Positions 43,631 through 50,886 of a stretch of 64,000 bases of DNA are shown here, in pieces. Position 1 is the first letter of the stretch, and the number at the start of each line of letters is the position of its first letter. The DNA is from Nocardioides panacis (GTDB lineage: Bacteria > Actinomycetota > Actinomycetes > Propionibacteriales > Nocardioidaceae). The notes below the pieces were generated by a model. It was not told where the DNA came from. It saw nothing but the letters and a program-made list of their open reading frames with translations, and made no database searches. Where the stretch lies: NCBI RefSeq assembly GCF_019039255.1, contig NZ_CP077062.1:992001-1056000 (forward strand). The letters run 5' to 3'. The position numbers and the translations under genes were made by a program.

Positions 43631-44437
43631 ATGTCCGCACCCCAAGCGTCCGTGGCCGTCATCGGCGGCAGTGGCTTCTACGAGTTCCTCGACGACGCGC
43701 GGGAGGTCGAGGTCGAGACGCCGTACGGCGCGCCGGCGGCCCCGATCGCGGTCGGCGAGGTGGCCGGTACGCCGGTCGCGTTCCTGCCGCGGCACGGCAC
43801 CGGGCACGCGTTCCCGCCGCACCTGATCAACTACCGCGCGAACCTGTGGGCGCTGCGGTCCCTCGGGGTGCGCCAGGTGCTCGCGCCGTGCGCCGTCGGC
43901 GGCCTCCGGGCCGAGGTCGCCCCGGGTGACCTCGTCGTCCCCGACCAGCTGGTCGACCGGACCCTGGGCCGGGTGCAGAGCTACGTCGAGCGGGGCGCGG
44001 TGCACGTGCCGTTCGCGGACCCCTACTGCCCGACGCTGTCGCAGGCCCTGGCCGCGGCCGAGGGTGTCTCGCTCGGCGGCACGATGGTGGTGGTGGAGGG
44101 CCCGCGGTTCTCCACGCGCGCCGAGTCGCAGCACTACGCGGCCCAGGGCTGGACGCTGATCAACATGACCGGGCACCCCGAGGCCGTGCTCGCCCGCGAG
44201 CTGCGGATGTGCTACTCGGCAGTCGCGCTGGTCACCGACATGGACGCCGGCGTCGAGTCCGGCGAGGGCGTCGGCCAGGCGGAGGTGTTCGCGACGTTCG
44301 CGCGCAACATCGACCGCCTCAAGGGCCTGCTGGCCGGCGTGGTCCCCTACCTCCCCGGGCCGGGGGCCGGCTGCGCGTGCGCGTCCTGGGCCGACGGCAT
44401 CGAGCTGCCCTACGAGATCCCGGGCGGCGCGGCGTGA
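43631..44437 (+). CDS. S-methyl-5'-thioadenosine / purine nucleoside phosphorylase
   Basis: Phosphorylase of the MtnP/MTAP family (PNP_MTAP superfamily), 268 residues. It cleaves methylthioadenosine or a purine nucleoside with phosphate. Visible motifs: G-G-S-G-F-Y near residue 11, P-R-H-G-T-G-H-A-F-P-P-H-L-I-N-Y-R-A-N near residue 55, G-P-R-F-S-T-R-A-E-S and N-M-T-G-H-P-E-A-V-L-A-R-E-L. The last motif has the H-P pair seen in actinobacterial enzymes rather than the T-x-x-P-E of human MTAP, so substrate preference is uncertain. It overlaps the following epimerase by 4 nt. Confidence 0.9.
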   Translation: MSAPQASVAVIGGSGFYEFLDDAREVEVETPYGAPAAPIAVGEVAGTPVAFLPRHGTGHAFPPHLINYRANLWALRSLGVRQVLAPCAVGGLRAEVAPGDLVVPDQLVDRTLGRVQSYVERGAVHVPFADPYCPTLSQALAAAEGVSLGGTMVVVEGPRFSTRAESQHYAAQGWTLINMTGHPEAVLARELRMCYSAVALVTDMDAGVESGEGVGQAEVFATFARNIDRLKGLLAGVVPYLPGPGAGCACASWADGIELPYEIPGGAA

Positions 44438-45486
44438 AGGTGCTGCTGACCGGGTCGGCCGGCTTCGTCGGCGGGGCGGTCGCGCAGGCGCTCGAGGCCC
44501 GCGGCGACGACGTCGTGCGGGTGGACCTGCTGATCCCCGAGGCGCACGCACCGGGCACCACCGCCGCGGACACCCACCTGGTCGACGTGCGCGACCTGCG
44601 GGCGCTGCGGCCGCTGCTCGACGGCGTCGACGTCGTGTGCCACCAGTCGGCGATGGTCGGGGCCGGCGTCACGGTGGCCGACCTGCCGTCGTACGCCTCG
44701 CACAACGACCTCGGCACCGCGGTGCTGCTCGCGGCGATGCACGAGGCGGGCGTGCGCCGGGTGGTCGCGGCCTCGTCCATGGTGGTCTACGGCGAGGGTC
44801 GCTACGTGTGCGAGGAGCACGGCGACCAGGCACCACCGCCGCGCAGCGTCGCGGCCCTGGAGGGCGGTGACTTCGAGAACCACTGCGGGGCGTGCGGCCG
44901 TCCGCTGGCCTGGGCGACCGTCGACGAGGACGCCCGCCTCGACCCGCGCAGCAGCTACGCCGCCAGCAAGGTCGCGACCGAGCACTACCTCGCCGCCTGG
45001 GTGCGCCAGGCGCCCGGTGCGGCGGTCGCGCTCCGCTACCACAACGTCTACGGGCCGCGGATGCCGCGCGACACCCCCTACTCCGGGGTGGCGGCGATGT
45101 TCCGCTCCTCGATCGAGCAGGGCAGCCCGCCGAACGTCTACGAGGACGGCGGCCAGATGCGCGACTTCGTGCACGTGCACGACGTGGCGCGCGCCAACCT
45201 GCTGGCGATGGACCAGGTGGTCGCGGCCCCGGACGAGACGTTCACGACCTACAACGTCGCCTCCGGCGAGCCGGTCCCGATCCGGCGGGTGGCCGAGCTC
45301 GTGGCGGCCGGGGTGTCGGCGAGCACCGGACGCGACCTGGCCCCGGAGGTCAGCGGGCGCTACCGGCTCGGCGACGTCCGGCACATCGTGGCGTCGGCGG
45401 AGAAGGCCCGCGACCGGCTGGGCTTCACCGCGCGGATCCGGCCCGAGCAGGGTCTCCAGGCGTTCGCCACCGCACCCCTGCGGTGA
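44434..45486 (+). CDS. NAD-dependent epimerase/dehydratase with inserted zinc-ribbon motif
   Basis: Extended SDR nucleotide-sugar enzyme, 350 residues: G-S-A-G-F-V-G at residues 7-13 binds NAD, the catalytic serines are in V-A-A-S-S-M-V-V-Y-G, and Y-A-A-S-K holds the catalytic Tyr/Lys. Between the Ser and the Tyr is an insertion of about 40 residues containing C-E-E-H and, 24 residues later, C-G-A-C, so C-x2-H and C-x2-C. It looks like a small zinc ribbon, unusual for this family. The GTG at 44434 overlaps the phosphorylase stop, so the two are co-translated. The sugar substrate is unknown. Confidence 0.87.
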   Translation: MKVLLTGSAGFVGGAVAQALEARGDDVVRVDLLIPEAHAPGTTAADTHLVDVRDLRALRPLLDGVDVVCHQSAMVGAGVTVADLPSYASHNDLGTAVLLAAMHEAGVRRVVAASSMVVYGEGRYVCEEHGDQAPPPRSVAALEGGDFENHCGACGRPLAWATVDEDARLDPRSSYAASKVATEHYLAAWVRQAPGAAVALRYHNVYGPRMPRDTPYSGVAAMFRSSIEQGSPPNVYEDGGQMRDFVHVHDVARANLLAMDQVVAAPDETFTTYNVASGEPVPIRRVAELVAAGVSASTGRDLAPEVSGRYRLGDVRHIVASAEKARDRLGFTARIRPEQGLQAFATAPLR

Positions 45487-45510
45487 GGCGGGGGCCGACC
45501 AGCGGGTCGG

Positions 45511-45516
45511 TAGCGT
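45511..45516 (+). promoter_or_regulatory. -10 element of leaderless SDR promoter
   Basis: TAGCGT, 7 nt, then ATG at 45524. Confidence 0.5.
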
Positions 45517-45523
45517 CGGGGCC

Positions 45524-46360
45524 ATGCGTCCCCTCGACCAGCAGACCATCCTGATCACCGGCGCGACGGGCGGGCTCGGCCGCGCCCTGGTGCACCGCGC
45601 CGCCCGTCACGGCATGACCGTCCTCGCGCACGGCCGGGACGAGCAGCGGCTGCGCGCCCTGGCGCTGGAGGTCGAGGAGGCCACCGGCACCAGCATCGAC
45701 ACCGTGGTCGCCGACCTGTCCGACCTCCGTGAGGTGGACCGGCTCGCGGCCGGCGTCGTGGACACCTACGACGAGCTGCACGTGCTGGTCAACAACGCCG
45801 GTGTCGGCTTCGGCGCCCCCGGGTCGGGCCGGGAGGTGAGCGCCGACGGCATCGAGCTGCGCTTCGCCGTCAACCACCTGGCGGCCTACCGGCTGGCCGC
45901 GCGGCTGGCCACCCTGCTCGAGGTCAGCGCGCCGGCCCGGATCGTCCAGGTCGCCTCCGCCGGGCAGCTCGCGCTCGACCCCGAGGACCCGCTGACCGAG
46001 CACGGGTACGACGGGGTGACGGCCTACCGGCGCGCCAAGCTGGCGCAGGTGATGGCCACCTACGACCTCGCCGGCGACCTGGTCGGCACCGGCGTGAGCG
46101 TCACCGCGCTGCACCCGGCGACGTTCATGGACACCACGATGGTCCGCGACGCCGGGCAGGAGCCGGCCACCACGGTCGAGGAGGGCCTGGACGCGACCTG
46201 GCGGCTGGTCGCCGAGGAGGCCCTCGACGGGGTCAGCGGCGTCTACTTCGACGGGCAGCGCGAGGGCGTCACCGACCCGCAGGCCGACGACCCGGCCGCG
46301 CGGGCCTGGGTGCGCGAGCTGTCCGACCGGCTGATCGCGGGGGCGCTCACCAGCCGGTGA
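45524..46360 (+). CDS. SDR family NAD(P)-dependent oxidoreductase
   Basis: Short-chain dehydrogenase of 278 residues, similar to the retinol dehydrogenase/WW-oxidoreductase type. Cofactor motif T-G-A-T-G-G-L-G near residue 12, N-N-A-G-V-G near residue 88, serine in V-A-S-A-G-Q and the Y-R-R-A-K catalytic motif. The R after the first lysine-rich strand suggests NADP(H). It has its own promoter 37 bp after the epimerase. The 3' end overlaps the convergent membrane-protein gene by 14 bp. Confidence 0.88.
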   Translation: MRPLDQQTILITGATGGLGRALVHRAARHGMTVLAHGRDEQRLRALALEVEEATGTSIDTVVADLSDLREVDRLAAGVVDTYDELHVLVNNAGVGFGAPGSGREVSADGIELRFAVNHLAAYRLAARLATLLEVSAPARIVQVASAGQLALDPEDPLTEHGYDGVTAYRRAKLAQVMATYDLAGDLVGTGVSVTALHPATFMDTTMVRDAGQEPATTVEEGLDATWRLVAEEALDGVSGVYFDGQREGVTDPQADDPAARAWVRELSDRLIAGALTSR

Positions 46361-47684
46361 ACAGCAGGTGCTGCACGAGCAGCGCGAACCCGACCTGCCC
46401 CGCCAGCGCCGGTCGCCGCCACCGGTCCGGCAGCAGCGCGCAGGACAGCAGCAGCCACGGCACGAACGGCAGCCAGATCCGTTCCACCTCGGCGCGGCTC
46501 ATCTGCGACAGGTCCGCGAGCAGCACCATCGCGACGCCGGCGCCGGACAGCAGCAGCACCGTGCGGGTGCAGGCGTCGTGCAGCAGCCCGCGGCCGCCGG
46601 CGACGAGCCGGGCCACGCCGGCGCCCGCGAGCGGCCCGGCGCAGAACGCCAGCGCGGCGAGGTCGCCCCACATCCAGTAGGCCCACGGCCGCCGTCCGCC
46701 GACGCCCTCGTAGTAGCGGCTGTGGATCGCGGGCAGCGCCTCGAGGTAGCTGAACCCGGCCAGCGCGAACACCACCACCACGGCCAGCGCGGCGACCACC
46801 GCGAAGGCCAGCGGGAACCACGACCGGGCGGTCAGCAGCACGGCCAGGGCCAGCACCCCGAGCAGCGGGAGGCCGTAGGACAGCATCACCGCGTAGCCCA
46901 GCAGCAGCCCGGCGAGCAGCGACCAGCCGGTGCTGCGCCGGGTCGCGCCGAGCGCGAGGCAGGCGACGCCCCAGGCGCCGGTGGCCGCGAACATCGCGTC
47001 GGCCGAGACCGACTGCCAGACCGCCGCCGGCCCGAGCACCAGGAACGGTGCGGCGCGGCGGGCCAGCTGCTCGGCGCCGAGCACGCGGGCGGTCACCAGC
47101 ACCGCGACGGCGGTGGTCGCGGCGAGGACCGTGACGACCAGGCCCGCGGCGAACCCGCTGCCGAGCTGCAGCCGGTCGAGGACCACGAAGAACGTCAGTG
47201 CCCCGGCCGGGTGCCCGGCGACGTGCACCGGCCAGTTGCGCGGCTCCGCCTCGTAGCGGATCCGGCTGACGTACTCCTGCAGCGTCGCGTGCAGGTCCGT
47301 CGTACGACGGGCGGTGCGGAGGTACTCGTAGGGGTCGCCGAGGATCTGGCTCACGCCGTGCGAGCCGTCGACGAACGCCAGGGCCAGCATCCAGGCCAGC
47401 CCGCCGAGGAACACCACGAGCAGCAGCCGCCGCCAGCTGAGCCGGTCGGCGAGCCGGAAGGCGTGCAGCAGGCCGAGCACCGCGAGCGCCACCGCGGGCA
47501 GGCTGCCCCAGCCCACCCGGGGGTCCCACTCGGCGTGCAGCGGCGGGAACGAGTTCACCCGCACGTTCCAGCCCGTCACGGCCGGCACCGCCATCGCCAG
47601 CGCCATCAGCACCAGGGTGCCCATCAGGCCCCACGCCGCCGCGGTGCCCCGGCGGGTCCGGCGGCCCGGCAGCGTGGTGGTCAC
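46347..47684 (-). CDS. Polytopic membrane protein, possible GT-C type glycosyltransferase
   Basis: A 445-residue membrane protein with about 10-12 helices. After the first helix lies a loop with W-N-V-R-V-N-S-F-P-P-L-H-A-E-W-D-P-R, followed later by a long extracytoplasmic loop with D-P-Y-E-Y-L and H-V-A-G-H-P-A-G. The helix-poor loop after TM1 with acidic residues (E-W-D) resembles GT-C glycosyltransferases that use polyprenyl-phosphate sugars. That would fit the neighbouring DPM1-like transferase, but no family was recognised with certainty. The GTG at 47684 is supported by TATCCT 6 nt upstream. Confidence 0.65.
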   Translation of the reverse strand: MTTTLPGRRTRRGTAAAWGLMGTLVLMALAMAVPAVTGWNVRVNSFPPLHAEWDPRVGWGSLPAVALAVLGLLHAFRLADRLSWRRLLLVVFLGGLAWMLALAFVDGSHGVSQILGDPYEYLRTARRTTDLHATLQEYVSRIRYEAEPRNWPVHVAGHPAGALTFFVVLDRLQLGSGFAAGLVVTVLAATTAVAVLVTARVLGAEQLARRAAPFLVLGPAAVWQSVSADAMFAATGAWGVACLALGATRRSTGWSLLAGLLLGYAVMLSYGLPLLGVLALAVLLTARSWFPLAFAVVAALAVVVVFALAGFSYLEALPAIHSRYYEGVGGRRPWAYWMWGDLAALAFCAGPLAGAGVARLVAGGRGLLHDACTRTVLLLSGAGVAMVLLADLSQMSRAEVERIWLPFVPWLLLSCALLPDRWRRPALAGQVGFALLVQHLLFTGW

Positions 47685-47690
47685 CCGGCG

Positions 47691-47696
47691 AGGATA
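47691..47696 (-). promoter_or_regulatory. -10 element of leaderless membrane-protein promoter
   Basis: Minus-strand TATCCT, 6 nt, then GTG at 47684; near consensus. Divergent from the element at 47742-47747. Confidence 0.5.
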
Positions 47697-47741
47697 GGGG
47701 CAGCGGTCCCCGGCAGGGCGGCCAGGCGTTCGGCGGCGGCC

Positions 47742-47747
47742 TACGCT
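47742..47747 (+). promoter_or_regulatory. -10 element of leaderless GT2 operon promoter
   Basis: TACGCT, 6 nt, then ATG at 47754. It starts the operon GT2 - DUF2064 - molybdopterin oxidoreductase - membrane protein. Confidence 0.5.
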
Positions 47748-47753
47748 CGACCC

Positions 47754-48413
47754 ATGCCCGCCCTCTGTGACCTGGTGCTGCCGTGCCGGGACGAAGGACC
47801 CGCCCTGCGTGGTCTGCTGCCCACCGTCCCCGACACGTTCGCGGTGATCGTCGTCGACAACGGGTCGACCGACGACACCGCCGAGGTGGCCCGCTCCCTC
47901 GGTGCGCGGGTCGTGCGCGAGGACCGGCCCGGGTACGGCGCGGCGGTGCACGCCGGCGTGGAGGCGGCGACGGCGGACTACCTCGCGGTGATGGACGGCG
48001 ACGGCTCCTTCGACCCCGCCGACCTCCTGGTCCTGCTGGAGGAGGTCCGGTCCGGCCGCGCGGACATGGCGACCGGCCGCCGGCGCCCGGTGTCCCGCGG
48101 CGTGTGGCCCTGGCACGCCCGCGCCGGCAACGTGGCGGTGCTCTGGTGGCTGCGTCGCCGGACCGGCCTGCCGGTGCACGACATCGCCCCGATGCGGGTC
48201 TGCCGCCGCGCCGACCTGCTGGCCCTCGGGGTCGAGGACCGGCGCTTCGGCTACCCCGTCGAGCTGCTGCAGAAGGCGATGCTCGCGGGCTGGCGGCTCA
48301 CCGAGCAGGACATCGCCTACCACCCCCGCGCCGCCGGCACCCGCTCCAAGGTGTCCGGCTCGGTGCGCGGCACCGTGCGGGCGGCCCGCGACTTCGCCCG
48401 GGTCCTGTCGTGA
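47754..48413 (+). CDS. Glycosyltransferase family 2 protein
   Basis: GT-A fold transferase of 219 residues resembling dolichol/polyprenyl-phosphate mannosyl or glucosyl transferases but short. V-L-P-C-R-D-E-G is at the start, V-V-D-N-G-S-T-D-D-T-A near residue 33, and the metal-binding D-x-D is in V-M-D-G-D-G-S-F-D-P. The donor and acceptor are unknown. It is the first gene of an operon with overlapping DUF2064 and oxidoreductase genes. A divergent polytopic membrane protein could use its lipid-linked sugar; that is inference. Confidence 0.87.
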   Translation: MPALCDLVLPCRDEGPALRGLLPTVPDTFAVIVVDNGSTDDTAEVARSLGARVVREDRPGYGAAVHAGVEAATADYLAVMDGDGSFDPADLLVLLEEVRSGRADMATGRRRPVSRGVWPWHARAGNVAVLWWLRRRTGLPVHDIAPMRVCRRADLLALGVEDRRFGYPVELLQKAMLAGWRLTEQDIAYHPRAAGTRSKVSGSVRGTVRAARDFARVLS

Positions 48414-49078
48414 GGCCCGCCGTGCTGGTGATGGCCAAGGCACCGGTCGCCGGCCAGGTCAAGACCCGGCTCGGCGCGCACGTCGGCGACGACGTCGCGG
48501 CGCACCTCGCCGCGGCCTGCGTCCTGGACACCCTCGCGGTCTGCCGGGAGGTCTTCGAGGACTGCCACGTCGCGCTCGCCGGCGACCTCGCGGGCGCCGT
48601 GCGGCACGCCGCCCTGGTCGAGGCGCTGGCCGGCTGGACCGTGCACCCGCAGCGCGGCGACGGCTTCGCCGCGCGGCTCGCGCACGCGCACGCCGACGTG
48701 GCCGCGGCGGCCGGCGCGCCCGTCGTACAGATCGGGATGGACACGCCGCACGTCACGGCCGCCGAGCTGGCCGCGGTCGCCGGCCTCGTCGGGGACGGCA
48801 ACGACGCCGTGCTCGGCGCGGCCGAGGACGGCGGCTGGTGGGTGCTGGCCGTCACCGACCCGGCGCTGGCGCGGCCCCTGGCGGGCGTGGAGATGTCGAC
48901 AGCGCGGACGTACGTCGACACGCTGGCCGCCCTGCGGCGGGCGGGCGCGACCGTGGCGGCCACGACCGTGCTGCGCGACGTCGACGAGGCACCGGACGCC
49001 GACCTCGTCGCGGCGGCCGCGCCTGGCACCCGGTTCGCGGCGCTGTGGCGGACCGTGCGGGAGGAGGTGCCGCGGTGA
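48410..49078 (+). CDS. DUF2064 / TIGR04282-type glycosyltransferase
   Basis: A 222-residue GT-A-like nucleotidyl or glycosyl transferase of the DUF2064 family. It opens V-L-V-M-A-K-A-P-V-A-G-Q-V-K-T-R-L near residue 5, the family signature (A-K-x-P-x2-G-x3-T-R-L), and has G-M-D-T-P-H-V and A-E-D-G-G-W-W in the active site. Homologues are annotated as arsenosugar-biosynthesis transferases in some organisms, but no arsenic gene is nearby. The GTG at 48410 overlaps the GT2 stop and its own stop overlaps the oxidoreductase start, so the three are tightly coupled. Confidence 0.82.
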   Translation: MRPAVLVMAKAPVAGQVKTRLGAHVGDDVAAHLAAACVLDTLAVCREVFEDCHVALAGDLAGAVRHAALVEALAGWTVHPQRGDGFAARLAHAHADVAAAAGAPVVQIGMDTPHVTAAELAAVAGLVGDGNDAVLGAAEDGGWWVLAVTDPALARPLAGVEMSTARTYVDTLAALRRAGATVAATTVLRDVDEAPDADLVAAAAPGTRFAALWRTVREEVPR

Positions 49079-50232
49079 GCCGGTGGGGGGACCGTCTGCC
49101 GCGCGCGCCCCGCGAGGCGGACTTCACCTCGTCGCTGCGCGGCCCGGAGGTCGCGGCCCGGGTCGGGCTGTGGCTCGGCCTCTGCTTCACCGTCGCGTTC
49201 CTGACCGGGATCTGGAGCCACCTCTACCAGGACCAGCCGTCCTGGCTGACCATCCCGACCCGGCCGGTGTGGGTCTACCGGGTCACGCAGGGCCTGCACT
49301 ACCTGTCCGGCACGGCGGCCGTGCCGCTGCTGCTGGTGAAGCTCTACGCCGTCTACCCGAAGCTGTTCGCGAAGGTGCCGTTCGGGCGGCTGCGCGAGCT
49401 CGTCCCGCACCTGCTCGAGCGGCTCTCGATCGCGCTCCTGGTGGCGGCGGCGATCTTCGAGCTGACGACCGGCGTGCTCAACACCACCGAGTGGTACGCC
49501 TGGTCCTTCTCGTTCCGCTCGACGCACTACGCCGTGGCCTGGGTGGCGTTCGGGGCGCTGGTGCTGCACGTCGCGGTCAAGCTGCCGGTGATCCGCTCGG
49601 CGCTCGGCCGGCCGGTCGACGACGGCGAGCGGCCCGAGCCGGGACTCACCCGCCGCGGCCTCGTGCGCACCGCGCTCGGTGCCTCGGCGGTCGCGGTGCT
49701 CGCGGTCGCCGGCGGCACCGTCCCGTGGCTGCGGACCGTGTCGCTGTTCGAGACCCACGACGGGTCGGGGCCGCAGGACCTCCCGGTCACCAAGAGCGCC
49801 CGCGCCGCCGGGGTGACCGCGACGGCCCTCGCCCCGTCGTACGCGCTGGAGGTGGTGCACGGCGGCACCCGCCGCACCCTGTCGCTGGACGACCTCCGGG
49901 CGATGACCCAGCACACCGTGACCCTGCCGATCGCCTGCGTCGAGGGCTGGAGCGCCGCGGCAGTGTGGACCGGCGTGCGACTGCGCGACCTGCTCGACCT
50001 CGTCGACGCCCCGGCCGGCGCCACCGTCGTGGTCCGCTCGCTCCAGGAGTCCGGTGCCTTCAAGGCCTCCGAGGTGCGCGGCAACCTCGCCGACGACGAC
50101 CTCACCCTGCTCGCGCTGCTCCTGCACGGCGCGCCGCTGAGCATCGACCACGGCTACCCCTGCCGGCTGATCGCCCCGAACCGGCCCGGCGTGCTGCAGA
50201 CCAAGTGGGTCTCCCGGATCGAGGTGGCGTGA
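49075..50232 (+). CDS. Membrane-anchored molybdopterin-dependent oxidoreductase
   Basis: A 385-residue fusion. The first half has four membrane helices (for example V-G-L-W-L-G-L-C-F-T-V and H-Y-A-V-A-W-V-A-F-G-A-L-V-L-H) with histidines that could bind b-type haem. A fifth hydrophobic stretch after a basic L-T-R-R-G-L motif resembles a Tat-like anchor. A sulfite-oxidase-type molybdopterin domain follows from about residue 245, with the candidate molybdenum-ligand cysteine in P-I-A-C-V-E-G-W-S and the loop H-G-Y-P-C-R-L-I-A-P. The substrate is unknown. It is coupled by 4-nt overlap to DUF2064 and by 1 nt to the next membrane gene. Confidence 0.85.
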   Translation: MSRWGDRLPRAPREADFTSSLRGPEVAARVGLWLGLCFTVAFLTGIWSHLYQDQPSWLTIPTRPVWVYRVTQGLHYLSGTAAVPLLLVKLYAVYPKLFAKVPFGRLRELVPHLLERLSIALLVAAAIFELTTGVLNTTEWYAWSFSFRSTHYAVAWVAFGALVLHVAVKLPVIRSALGRPVDDGERPEPGLTRRGLVRTALGASAVAVLAVAGGTVPWLRTVSLFETHDGSGPQDLPVTKSARAAGVTATALAPSYALEVVHGGTRRTLSLDDLRAMTQHTVTLPIACVEGWSAAAVWTGVRLRDLLDLVDAPAGATVVVRSLQESGAFKASEVRGNLADDDLTLLALLLHGAPLSIDHGYPCRLIAPNRPGVLQTKWVSRIEVA

Positions 50233-50652
50233 TGCGCGGTATGCGGGTGGCCCGCGGCCTGCTCGGCGCCGCCGGCGTCGCGCTGGTGCTCGTCGGCGTC
50301 TACCACCTGCTCGGCACCGACCTGCCCGACCTGGTGGACCTCGCGGTCTGGCTGGCCGGGGGAGTGCTGCTCCACGACGCGGTCCTCGCACCCCTGGTCG
50401 TGCTGCTCGCCGTCCTGGTGCTCCCGCGGCTGCCGGCGTGGAGCAGGGGGGCCCGCGGTCGCCGGTTTCGTGGTGCTCGGCTCGGTGACCCTCCTGGCGA
50501 TCCCCGCGATCGGCCGGTTCGGTGCCCGCGAGGACGTGCCGAGCCTGCTGAACCGTCCGTACGGCGTGCTGTGGCTGGGCTTCGCGGCGCTGGTCGTCGG
50601 TGTGGTGGTGGCCGCCGCCCTGCTCCGTCGCAGGCGTGCCGGGTCGTCCTGA
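50232..50652 (+). CDS. Small membrane protein (frameshifted in this sequence)
   Basis: With one base removed from the G6 run at 50446-50451 this is a 139-residue protein with four hydrophobic helices: G-A-A-G-V-A-L-V-L-V-G-V-Y, V-L-A-P-L-V-V-L-L-A-V-L-V-L, G-F-V-V-L-G-S-V-T-L-L-A and F-A-A-L-V-V-G-V-V-V-A-A-A. It ends in a basic tail (R-R-R-R-A-G-S-S). The segment D-V-P-S-L-L-N-R-P-Y-G lies between helices 3 and 4. Uncorrected, the first frame reads into arginine-rich nonsense. Its ATG overlaps the oxidoreductase stop by 1 nt, so it is probably a partner of that enzyme. Family not recognised. Confidence 0.75.
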
Positions 50653-50714
50653 ACCGGATGGGCCGCGACCGCGGGACCGGGCGCCGGCGGCGTGTCGGCG
50701 TGTCGCCCGCGGCT

Positions 50715-50728
50715 CGAACACCTGTTCG
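50715..50728. promoter_or_regulatory. SOS (LexA) box upstream of recA
   Basis: CGAACACCTGTTCG is a perfect match to the actinobacterial LexA site GAAC-N4-GTTC. A TAGGCT hexamer at 50732-50737, 3 bp downstream, is a likely -10, so LexA would block this promoter directly. The transcript would have a 5' leader of about 140 nt. A 12-bp palindrome, GGGGATATCCCC, lies at 50768-50779. Confidence 0.82.
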
Positions 50729-50804
50729 GGCTAGGCTCGGTGGCGTTGGACATGGTCGCCGGCTGCCGGGGGATATCCCCAGGTCGCGACATCAGGCTCG
50801 CAGA

Positions 50805-50826
50805 CTGTCGGAAGGCCCCTCTAGTG
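50805..50826 (+). promoter_or_regulatory. PafBC-type (RecA-NDp) promoter of recA
   Basis: TGTCGG with two unmatched bases, then 8 nt, then TAGTGT, resembling the mycobacterial LexA-independent recA promoter (TGTCRGTG-N8-TAnnnT). The predicted start is about 55 nt before the recA ATG. recA therefore seems to have both LexA-dependent and PafBC-dependent promoters. Confidence 0.65.
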
Positions 50827-50886
50827 TCAATGGCGATGAAGAAGACAGCAGGTTCCCCCTCGAGGCGGACAGACGGACGGACAACC

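Noticed and set aside
41836-43929. 697-residue GlgC-like protein with a long C-terminal extension
   Set aside because: The extension lies opposite a lipoprotein gene and the start of the phosphorylase gene, and the conserved C-terminus is found one frame away.
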